Assembly: GCA_020052215.1 (NCBI GenBank)
Contig: JAGVPN010000173.1
Span: 1-6,482 of the forward strand
From: Syntrophobacterales bacterium
GTDB taxonomy: Bacteria > Desulfobacterota > Desulfobaccia > Desulfobaccales > 0-14-0-80-60-11
Direction of reading: 5' to 3'
Length of the DNA stretch: 6,482 nucleotides
Shown here: positions 1 through 5,177 of the stretch, piece after piece
How the letters are laid out: each line of letters begins with the position of its first letter
Numbering within the stretch: position 1 is the stretch's first letter
Notes under the pieces: model-generated
Seen by the model: the letters and a program-made list of their open reading frames with translations, nothing else
The model's database searches: none
What the model was told of the DNA's origin: nothing
Program-made: the position numbers and the translations under genes

Positions 1-99
1 AAGCGCAAAGCCTTGGGCATCGACAAGGCCCGGGAGCGGGTGCTCTTCGACATGGATATGCGCCGGGAAATGGCAGAGGCCGCCGCGGCCGAGCAATAA
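1..99 (+). CDS. C-terminal end of probable carbon monoxide dehydrogenase catalytic subunit (partial)
   Basis: Frame 1 is open from the window edge to a TAA stop at 97-99 and encodes 32 residues, beginning KRKALGIDKARERVLFD and ending AAAAEQ. The charged tail, with a Lys/Arg-rich helix followed by FDMDMRRE, resembles what I recall of the extreme C-terminus of bacterial Ni-Fe CODH (CooS/AcsA). The position directly upstream of acsB also fits, because CODH is the usual partner gene; the enzyme reduces CO2 to CO and passes CO through a tunnel to AcsB. None of the C-cluster or B/D-cluster cysteines lie in this fragment, so the call rests on the tail and on context. The Ala/Glu-rich last residues look like a lineage-specific extension. 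The 82-bp gap to acsB and the same orientation suggest one operon. Confidence 0.55.
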   Translation, partial: KRKALGIDKARERVLFDMDMRREMAEAAAAEQ

Positions 100-106
100 G
101 AACGAT

Positions 107-142
107 GGGGACTGCCCTCCTCAGCCGTGGGGCAGCCCTTTT
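107..142 (+). terminator. Terminator-like hairpin between the upstream gene and acsB
   Basis: GGG (108-110) plus CTGCCC (112-117) pairs with GGGCAG (130-135) plus CCC (136-138), giving nine Watson-Crick pairs with a single bulged A at 111 and a 12-nt loop. TTTT follows at 139-142. It starts 8 nt after the upstream stop codon. The stem is GC-rich but the U-tract is short, so full termination is doubtful. Partial termination, an mRNA 3'-end stabiliser or a processing boundary is as likely, since acsB immediately downstream has no obvious promoter of its own. Confidence 0.5.
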
Positions 143-149
143 AGATAAT

Positions 150-168
150 TTCCTTTACGAAAAAGGAA
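150..168 (+). promoter_or_regulatory. acsB: Small hairpin overlapping the acsB ribosome binding region
   Basis: TTCCTTT (150-156) pairs perfectly with AAAGGAA (162-168) around a 5-nt loop, ACGAA. The 3' arm enters the purine-rich ribosome binding region. The stem is AT-rich and weak, so any masking would be partial. The pairing is seen in the sequence; a regulatory role is inference. Confidence 0.35.
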
Positions 169-173
169 GGAGG
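167..173 (+). promoter_or_regulatory. acsB: Ribosome binding site for acsB (decides the GTG start)
   Basis: AAGGAGG is a full Shine-Dalgarno match ending 8 nt before the GTG at 182. It lies in a longer purine run (161-177) with several overlapping GGA cores. An in-frame TAA at 146-148 rules out any start upstream of it, so the GTG is well supported despite being a non-ATG codon. Confidence 0.85.
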
Positions 174-181
174 AAGGCACA

Positions 182-2413
182 GTGTCGAAAATTATCATAT
201 CCGCCGCCATCCGCGGGGCTCACAACATCGTCAACAAGAGTGCGGCCAAGTTGGATGAAGCCATTCAGAAATATGGCGAAAACCAGGAAATCGGCTTCCC
301 CAACACCGCTTATTATCTCCCCATCATCTATTCTCTGATGGGCGCCAAGATCGAGAAGCTCAAAGACGCCGTCCCGGTCATGAAGCGCTGCAAAGCTTTG
401 CTGCCGCCGGTTCCGGCTGAAAAGATGCATCTGCCCTATCTCGGACCGGGCCTGGACGCCGGCCTGGCCACCCTGTTCGCCGAGGAAATCTCCGAGGCCA
501 TCCGCTACGTGGAAGACCCTGATTTCTATGTGGGCGGCGAAGAAGTCTACAGCAAAGGCGACACCAATATCTGGCTGGGCGCCGCAGCAGACACCATCTT
601 CCGGAAACGGGGCGTCGAGTTCGTGGACGGTTCCGCCCCGGGGTTCGCGGCCATCGTCGGCGCCGCCCCCTCGGTGCAGGAAGCCGTGGACCTGGTAACG
701 GAATATCAGAAGAAGAACCTCTACATCTTCTGCGCCGCCAGGTCCATTGACGGCAAGACCTCGGTACCCGAACAGCTCCTGGAGGGCGGCGTGCAGATCG
801 GCTGGCCCACCCGGATCGTGCCCTTCAGCCCCGACATCGCCGGGGCGGTCTTCGCCCTGGGCTTCGCCAACCGGGCCGCCATGGCCTTCGGCGGCGTCAA
901 GCCCGGCGCAGCCCTGAAGATGCTCCTGTACAACAAGGACCGCATCTTCGCCTTCGTCAACGCGGTGTCCCAGATCTCCGACGAGTGGTACGCCAACGCC
1001 GCGGGTTGTATCAACTGGGGCTTCCCCACCATCACCAACCAGGACATCCCCCAGGTGCTGCCCACCGGTATCTGCACCTATGAGCACGTAGTCAGCAACG
1101 TGCCCATGGCGGAGTTGGGCCAGAAGTCCATCGAAGTCCGGGGCCTCAAGGTCCAGATCACCGAGATCGACATCCCGGTGAACTTCGGCGCGGCGTTCGA
1201 AGGTGAGCGGGTCCGCAAAGACGACCTCTACGCCGAGTGCGGCGGCGGCAAGACCCAGGCGGTGGAATGGGTCACCAGCAAGCGCATGGAAGAAGTGGAA
1301 GACGGCAAGGTGGAAGTCTTCGGTCCGGATCTCCCCGACCTGCCGCAAGACAAAATCCCCATGCGGCTACCCCTGGCCATCATAGTGGAAGTAGCCGGCC
1401 GGGCCTTCCAGCCCGACTTCGAGCCCATCCTGGAGCGGCAGATTCACCACCTGGTGAACTACGCCCAGGGCATCATGCACATCGGGCAACGGGATATCGC
1501 CTGGTACCGGATCGGCAAGGCCGCGGTGGAAAAGGGCTTCACCCTGAAACACATCGGCACCATCCTGCACGCCAAATTCCACCAGGACTTCGGCGCCATC
1601 TTCGACAAATGTCAGATTAAGATTTACACCGAACCTGAAAAAGTCAAAGAATTCGTTGGCATAGCCCGGAAGATCTATCACGAGCGGGACGCCCGGGTGG
1701 AAAACATGCGGGACGAAACCACCGAGATCTACTACTCCTGCACCCTGTGCCAGTCCTTCGCCCCCAACCACGTCTGCGTGGTCAGCCCGGAGCGGACTGG
1801 TCTGTGCGGCGCTTACAACTGGATGGACTGCAAGGCCTCCAATGAAATCAACCCCACCGGCCCCAACCAGCCCATCCAGAAAGGTGAAACCCTAGATGAG
1901 AAGTATGGCATGTGGCAGGGAGTCAATGACTTTGTCTTCAAGGCCTCCCGCCAGAAGGTGGAGAAATACAACTTCTACAGCCTGGTCTACGATCCCATGA
2001 CCACCTGCGGCTGCTGCGAAGCCATCTCCGCAGTGCTGCCCATGTGCAACGGCATCATGACGGTCAACCGGGACTACACCGGGGAAACCCCCTGCGGCAT
2101 GAAGTTCACCACCCTGGCCGGCGTCATCGGCGGCGGCCAAAGCACCCCGGGCTTTGTGGGCCATAGCAAGTACAACGTCGTCCAGCGGAAATTCGTCAAA
2201 GGCGACGGCGGACTGATGCGGGTGGTCTGGATGCCCAAGATCCTGAAAGATGAACTTAGGGAACAGCTCCTGAAGCGGGGCGAGGAAGAAGGGATGCCCG
2301 ATCTGCTCGATCGCATTGCCGATGAGACTGTGGGTGTCACCGAAGACGAAATCCTAGCCTTCCTGACGGAGAAGAAGCACCCGGCTTTGGAAATGGACCC
2401 AATTATCGGTTAA
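182..2413 (+). CDS. acsB: Acetyl-CoA synthase (CODH/ACS alpha subunit), bacterial type
   Basis: AcsB condenses a methyl group from the corrinoid iron-sulfur protein, CO from CODH and CoA into acetyl-CoA (or the reverse) in the cytoplasmic CODH/ACS complex of the Wood-Ljungdahl pathway. The product is 743 residues, against about 729 for Moorella AcsB. The A-cluster ligands are all visible: Cys520, Cys523, Cys532 and Cys542 for the [4Fe-4S] cube (C-x2-C-x8-C-x9-C within YSCTLCQSFAPNHVC) and the Cys609-Gly610-Cys611 motif that holds the distal nickel. All sit exactly 14 positions after the Moorella numbering (506, 509, 518, 528, 595-597). The N-terminal region of about 300 residues (GFPNTAYYLP near 38-47, FGGVKPG near 236-242) is the CODH-binding domain that archaeal CdhC lacks. 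The C-terminus HPALEMDPI is family-typical. Cys612 directly follows the CGC motif, where I recall Phe in Moorella. The gene starts with GTG behind a strong ribosome binding site and is probably cotranscribed with the CODH gene upstream and acsC downstream. Confidence 0.97.
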   Translation: MSKIIISAAIRGAHNIVNKSAAKLDEAIQKYGENQEIGFPNTAYYLPIIYSLMGAKIEKLKDAVPVMKRCKALLPPVPAEKMHLPYLGPGLDAGLATLFAEEISEAIRYVEDPDFYVGGEEVYSKGDTNIWLGAAADTIFRKRGVEFVDGSAPGFAAIVGAAPSVQEAVDLVTEYQKKNLYIFCAARSIDGKTSVPEQLLEGGVQIGWPTRIVPFSPDIAGAVFALGFANRAAMAFGGVKPGAALKMLLYNKDRIFAFVNAVSQISDEWYANAAGCINWGFPTITNQDIPQVLPTGICTYEHVVSNVPMAELGQKSIEVRGLKVQITEIDIPVNFGAAFEGERVRKDDLYAECGGGKTQAVEWVTSKRMEEVEDGKVEVFGPDLPDLPQDKIPMRLPLAIIVEVAGRAFQPDFEPILERQIHHLVNYAQGIMHIGQRDIAWYRIGKAAVEKGFTLKHIGTILHAKFHQDFGAIFDKCQIKIYTEPEKVKEFVGIARKIYHERDARVENMRDETTEIYYSCTLCQSFAPNHVCVVSPERTGLCGAYNWMDCKASNEINPTGPNQPIQKGETLDEKYGMWQGVNDFVFKASRQKVEKYNFYSLVYDPMTTCGCCEAISAVLPMCNGIMTVNRDYTGETPCGMKFTTLAGVIGGGQSTPGFVGHSKYNVVQRKFVKGDGGLMRVVWMPKILKDELREQLLKRGEEEGMPDLLDRIADETVGVTEDEILAFLTEKKHPALEMDPIIG

Positions 2414-2420
2414 CCTCTAC

Positions 2421-2450
2421 GGGGCCTGGAGGTGCGCCCCTTCAGGCCCT
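2421..2450 (+). terminator. Strong intercistronic hairpin after acsB (terminator-like, weak U-tract)
   Basis: An uninterrupted 12-bp stem runs from 2421-2432 to 2439-2450: GGGCCTG (2422-2428) with CAGGCCC (2443-2449), extended inward by G·T, A-T, G-C and G-C pairs and outward by a G·T wobble, around a 6-nt loop. It begins 7 nt after the acsB stop. The sequence after it, TTGCTTGATTT, is only a broken U-tract. It could give partial termination or protect the acsB 3' end, lowering acsC relative to acsB. The fold is seen; the role is inference. Confidence 0.55.
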
Positions 2451-2519
2451 TGCTTGATTTCAGGTCCCGGCGGGATGGGTAACACCCGGTTAACTCACCG
2501 TGGGCCGCCAGCCATGGAT

Positions 2520-2525
2520 AAGGAG
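2520..2525 (+). promoter_or_regulatory. acsC: Ribosome binding site for acsC (decides the ATG start)
   Basis: AAGGAG ends 7 nt before the ATG at 2533. A longer in-frame reading from a GTG at 2500 is possible, but it has no comparable site and would add 11 residues ahead of the conserved ALTGIEIFK N-terminus. The 2533 start places the four cluster cysteines at 17, 20, 25 and 42, identical to the Moorella numbering, so it is preferred. Confidence 0.85.
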
Positions 2526-2532
2526 AGAGACG

Positions 2533-3873
2533 ATGGCATTAACTGGAATTGAAATCTTTAAAATGCTCCCCAAGACCAACTGTAAGGAATGCGGCTTACC
2601 CACCTGTTTGGCCTTTGCCATGGCCCTGGCCAGCGGCAAGGCGGAGTTGGCAGCCTGCCCTTACGTGTCCGATGAGGCCAAGGAAAAACTTGCCGCCGCC
2701 TCGGCCCCGCCCATCCGTCCCGTCAAACTGGCGATGAAGGAAGGGGTCAAGACCATCGGCGGTGAGACCGTGATGTTCCGCCATGAAAAAACCTTCTTCA
2801 ACCCCACCGTCATCGCCGGACTGGTCACCACCGCGGCTGCCGATGCCGAGGTGGATGCCAAGTTGGCACAGTTCATGAAATTGCAGTATGACCGGGTGGG
2901 TCTCCTGCTCCGGCCGGAAATGATTGCGATTAAAGACGCTAACGGGGACGCCGGTAAGTTTGCCGCCCTGGCCAAAAAGGTCATGGATAAGACCGATGCG
3001 GCAATTTTGCTCTGCTCTGACAAGGCCGATGTCCTGAAAGCCGGGGCCGAGGCCGCCAAGGAGCGGAAACCGCTTCTGGGCGTCGCCACGCCTGACAATG
3101 CCGATGCCTTCGGGGCTCTGGCCAAGGAAATGGGGCTGGCCCTGGTGGCCAAGGCCAACGGCTATGATGCCCTGGCCGAGCTCACCACCAAACTCACCGG
3201 CATGGGCTTGAAAGACCTGGTTATCGATGCCGGATCTCGCGCCCTGAAACAGGCCCTCCAGGATCAGGTCGTCATCCGCCGGGCCCCCCTGACGGCTGGG
3301 TTTAAGCCCTTCGGCTTCCCCACCATCACCTGCCCGGCTGAAATGACCGATGATCCCATGATGGAGAAGCTCTACGCCTCGGTCTTTATCGCCAAGTACG
3401 GCGGCATCGTGGTGGTCAACGACCTGTCAGCCGACGGGATCTTCCCCCTGCTGCTGGAGCGCCTCAATATCTTCACCGACCCGCAGAAGCCCATGATCAT
3501 CACCCCGGGCATTTACGAGATCGGCACCCCGGATGAAAACTCCCCGGTGGCCGTGACCACCAACTTCGCCCTCACCTACTTCATCGTGTCCGGCGAAATC
3601 GAAGCCAGCAAGATTTCCACCTGGCTGCTCATTCAAGACACCGAGGGCCTGTCGGTAATGACCGCCTGGGCCGCCGGGAAATTCTCCGGCGACTCGGTGG
3701 CCATGTTTGTGAAAAAATGCGGCATCCTGGATAAGGCCAAGACCCGCACCCTGATTATCCCCGGTTATGCTGCGGGCATCAGCGGCGATCTGGAAGAGGA
3801 ACTGCCCGATTGGAAAGTTCTCATCGGGCCGCGGGAAGCCTCCCATATCCCGGCATTTTTAAAGTCCTTGTAG
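2533..3873 (+). CDS. acsC: Corrinoid/iron-sulfur protein large subunit (CFeSP gamma)
   Basis: AcsC is the large subunit of the corrinoid iron-sulfur protein. Its cobalamin accepts the methyl group from methyl-tetrahydrofolate through AcsE and donates it to the AcsB A-cluster. The product is 446 residues, the usual family length. The N-terminal domain binds a [4Fe-4S] cluster through Cys17, Cys20, Cys25 and Cys42 (C-x2-C-x4-C-x16-C); this cluster reductively reactivates Co(II). Residues about 90-310 match the family's TIM-barrel region. Residues about 325-446 match the C-terminal cobalamin-binding domain, with the conserved stretches DTEGLSVMTAWAAGKF, LIIPGYAAGISG and LIGPREASHIPAFLK. The start is placed at the ATG with AAGGAG 7 nt upstream. 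The known partner is AcsD, whose gene is not adjacent: acsE follows directly. The 119-bp gap after acsB holds a hairpin, so AcsC may be made at a different level from AcsB. Confidence 0.96.
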   Translation: MALTGIEIFKMLPKTNCKECGLPTCLAFAMALASGKAELAACPYVSDEAKEKLAAASAPPIRPVKLAMKEGVKTIGGETVMFRHEKTFFNPTVIAGLVTTAAADAEVDAKLAQFMKLQYDRVGLLLRPEMIAIKDANGDAGKFAALAKKVMDKTDAAILLCSDKADVLKAGAEAAKERKPLLGVATPDNADAFGALAKEMGLALVAKANGYDALAELTTKLTGMGLKDLVIDAGSRALKQALQDQVVIRRAPLTAGFKPFGFPTITCPAEMTDDPMMEKLYASVFIAKYGGIVVVNDLSADGIFPLLLERLNIFTDPQKPMIITPGIYEIGTPDENSPVAVTTNFALTYFIVSGEIEASKISTWLLIQDTEGLSVMTAWAAGKFSGDSVAMFVKKCGILDKAKTRTLIIPGYAAGISGDLEEELPDWKVLIGPREASHIPAFLKSL

Positions 3874-3879
3874 GACTTT
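3861..3879 (+). promoter_or_regulatory. Hairpin overlapping the acsC stop codon
   Basis: AAAGTCCT (3861-3868) pairs perfectly with AGGACTTT (3872-3879) around the loop TGT. The TAG stop (3871-3873) lies at the loop and the start of the 3' arm. G·U and A-U pairs can extend the stem outward to 3856-3884. No U-tract follows. It is the first of two successive hairpins between acsC and acsE; a role in transcript 3'-end protection or translational coupling is only inference. Confidence 0.45.
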
Positions 3880-3900
3880 GGGAAGCTCCTTGGAGTTACG

Positions 3901-3928
3901 GGAAGAAGGCCCCCTGGGGCTTTCTTCC
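3901..3928 (+). terminator. Strong intercistronic hairpin between acsC and acsE (no U-tract)
   Basis: GGAAGAAGGCCC (3901-3912) pairs with GGGCTTTCTTCC (3917-3928): 12 pairs including one G·U, with a 4-nt loop CCTG. The downstream bases TAACCTACAG contain no run of T, so it is not a convincing intrinsic terminator for + strand transcription. It resembles the hairpin after acsB in stem length and placement and may be a processing or stability element. The acsE ribosome binding site lies about 20 nt downstream and is left free. Confidence 0.5.
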
Positions 3929-3948
3929 TAACCTACAGTACAGCTAAG

Positions 3949-3955
3949 AAGGGGG
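3949..3955 (+). promoter_or_regulatory. acsE: Ribosome binding site for acsE
   Basis: AAGGGGG lies 7 nt before the ATG at 3963, within the purine run AAGAAGGGGG. It is a good but not perfect Shine-Dalgarno match and fixes the start, which also gives the conserved IGENLN N-terminal strand at residues 7-12. Confidence 0.75.
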
Positions 3956-3962
3956 TTACCTG

Positions 3963-4853
3963 ATGAGTAAATTTTACCGAATCGGCGAAAACCTGAACGT
4001 GGTGACCAAAGTATATGGTCAGGCGATGAAGGAGCGTAATCCCAAACCACTCCAGGAGCTGGCCCTGAAAGAGGCCGAGGCCGGGGTGGATTTTATCGAT
4101 GTTAATATCGGCCCGGCCCGCAAGGGCGGCGAAGAACTGATGGAGTGGATCGTCAAGGCCATCCAGGAAGTAGTGCCCAATGTACCCCTGGCCCTGGACA
4201 CCTCCAACATCGCCGCCATGGAAGCCGGTCTCAAGGTCCATAAAGGCCGTGCTCTGATCAACTCCATCATGGCCCGGCCCGAACGCATGGACGGCATGAT
4301 GCCCCTGGTGAAGAAGTATGATGCCGACATGATCGGGCTGATGTGGGGCCCCGAGGGCATGCCCCGGGACGAAAACGAACGCGGCATGTTGACCGCCGAA
4401 ATTCTGGCCAAGGCGGCGGAATACGATATCGAGAATGAGCGCATCTGGTTCGATCCCATCATCGCGCCGCTGAATATTCAGCAGAACCAGCTCATCGCCA
4501 CCCTGGATTACATGCAGATGCTCCAGGATATGGCGCCGGGGTCCAAGTCCACCTGTGGCCTGTCCAACGCCAGCAACGGTGTGCCGGATGAGCTGCGGCC
4601 CATCATCAACCGCGCCTTCGTCATCATGCTCCAACGGAACGGCATGGTCTCCGCCATCGTGGACTCCTTCGACCAGGAGTTGGCCGACGTGGTTAACGGC
4701 AAGAAACCGGATGTCGTGAAAATCGTCTGCGATATCATGGATGGCAAGTCCGTGAACATCCCCTCCATGACCAAGGAGCAACAGAACTACGCCAAGACCG
4801 CCCGGGTCATCATGGGCCAGGTCTTGTTTTCCGATTCGTGGCTGGAAATCTAA
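3963..4853 (+). CDS. acsE: Methyltetrahydrofolate:corrinoid/iron-sulfur protein methyltransferase
   Basis: AcsE (MeTr) transfers the N5-methyl group of methyl-tetrahydrofolate to the Co(I) cobalamin of the corrinoid iron-sulfur protein. It is a cytoplasmic TIM-barrel enzyme of the pterin-binding family, which also includes dihydropteroate synthase and the MetH folate domain. Expected pterin-site residues are visible: Asp79 in LALDTSN, Asn100 in ALINS, Asp164 in WFDPI and Asn202 in GLSNASNG. These correspond to Asp75, Asn96, Asp160 and Asn199 of Moorella MeTr. The DVNIGPA stretch (46-52) is the usual second-strand motif. The product is 296 residues against about 262 in Moorella. The excess lies mainly in an insertion of about 33 residues near 245-277, between the DSFDQEL helix and the C-terminal helix ending in FSDSWLEI. 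It is the last gene of the operon, 89 bp after acsC and 29 bp before a strong terminator. Confidence 0.95.
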   Translation: MSKFYRIGENLNVVTKVYGQAMKERNPKPLQELALKEAEAGVDFIDVNIGPARKGGEELMEWIVKAIQEVVPNVPLALDTSNIAAMEAGLKVHKGRALINSIMARPERMDGMMPLVKKYDADMIGLMWGPEGMPRDENERGMLTAEILAKAAEYDIENERIWFDPIIAPLNIQQNQLIATLDYMQMLQDMAPGSKSTCGLSNASNGVPDELRPIINRAFVIMLQRNGMVSAIVDSFDQELADVVNGKKPDVVKIVCDIMDGKSVNIPSMTKEQQNYAKTARVIMGQVLFSDSWLEI

Positions 4854-4882
4854 GTCCGTATTATTATCGCAGCACACGTGCA

Positions 4883-4914
4883 GGGGCGGATTTTAACTCC
4901 GCCCCTTTTTTTTT
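4883..4914 (+). terminator. Intrinsic terminator of the acs operon
   Basis: GGGGCGGA (4883-4890) pairs perfectly with TCCGCCCC (4898-4905) around the loop TTTTAAC, followed by nine consecutive T (4906-4914). This is a textbook Rho-independent terminator for + strand transcription, 29 bp after the acsE stop. It marks the end of the operon. The complementary strand has no T run after the stem, so it works in one direction only. Confidence 0.95.
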
Positions 4915-4941
4915 AACGGATGTTCCAGAAAAAGATAAACA

Positions 4942-4979
4942 AAAACTTCCTATAACTTATTGATACAATACGAAGTTGC
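4942..4979. other. AT-rich inverted repeat, partly lox-like
   Basis: AACTTC (4944-4949) and GAAGTT (4972-4977) form a perfect inverted repeat. Between them TATTG-ATA-CAATA (4958-4970) is a second small palindrome. Set against the 13-bp arms of the P1 loxP site as I remember them, the left arm (4942-4954) agrees at 11 of 13 positions and the right arm (4967-4979) at 10 of 13, but the spacer is 12 nt instead of 8. It could be a tyrosine-recombinase-type site, a protein-binding operator or chance. No recombinase gene is in the window. Confidence 0.25.
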
Positions 4980-5002
4980 AGTCAAACAACATTGAATATT
5001 CA

Positions 5003-5083
5003 TGTCATTCTGAACGAAGCACCGCGGAGTGAAGAATCTCTGCGGCCCCAAAAGAGAGATTCTTTGCGGCGCTCAGAATGACA
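5003..5083. repeat. Palindromic dispersed repeat (TGTCATTCTGA family)
   Basis: The element begins TGTCATTCTGA (5003-5013) and ends TCAGAATGACA (5073-5083), a perfect 11-bp terminal inverted repeat. Inside, GCACCGC (5019-5025) pairs with GCGGCGC (5066-5072) at 6 of 7 positions, and AAGAATCTCT (5032-5041) pairs perfectly with AGAGATTCTT (5055-5064) around a 13-nt loop. The whole can fold into a long imperfect hairpin on either strand. I recognise the TGTCATTCTGA-x-CGAAG...GAAGAATCTC pattern as a high-copy intergenic palindrome in many bacterial genomes. I do not know an agreed family name or a transposase for it. Its position between convergent genes is typical of such elements. Confidence 0.8.
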
Positions 5084-5177
5084 AATAATAGTCTTTTGAT
5101 TGCGAATTGGCATAAGTGGTTCATTATTAACAGAAAACCGGCGGTGACCAAAAACTCCGACAACCGTAGCCGTTTAT

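Larger units (their letters stand above)
4854..5177. other. Convergent intergenic region, no gene seen
   Basis: This 324-bp stretch lies between the ends of acsE (+) and the MBL-fold gene (-). It is clearly more AT-rich than its surroundings, especially 4915-5002 and 5084-5150. It holds the acsE terminator, an AT-rich inverted repeat and an 81-bp palindromic repeat, listed separately. I see no coding potential, tRNA or clear promoter. I also found no good terminator for the - strand gene on its own side, apart from what the palindromic repeat could supply about 95 bp downstream of its stop. Confidence 0.8.

Noticed and set aside
144..149. GATAAT as a -10 promoter element for acsB
   Set aside because: There is no -35 element at a suitable distance, since the expected position falls in the preceding hairpin; an operon promoter upstream of the window is more likely.
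155..1348. Long 397-codon open frame on the - strand inside acsB
   Set aside because: It is an antisense shadow of a GC-rich gene with a strong third-position bias. The translation is low-complexity (rich in Gly, Asp, Val, His) and has no recognisable domain, while acsB on the other strand is certain.
2500..2532. Longer acsC starting at GTG 2500
   Set aside because: There is no ribosome binding site at that position, and the ATG at 2533 places the cluster cysteines at the family positions 17, 20, 25 and 42.
3933..4877. 314-codon open frame on the - strand covering all of acsE
   Set aside because: The translation is His/Asp/Gly-rich with no known motif, and acsE on the + strand has all its active-site residues. 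It would also lack a sensible ribosome binding site and run through the acsE terminator.
5003..5083. CRISPR repeat or tRNA-like structure
   Set aside because: There is only one palindromic unit with no spacers or periodic copies, and no cloverleaf or CCA end; it fits a dispersed intergenic palindrome.
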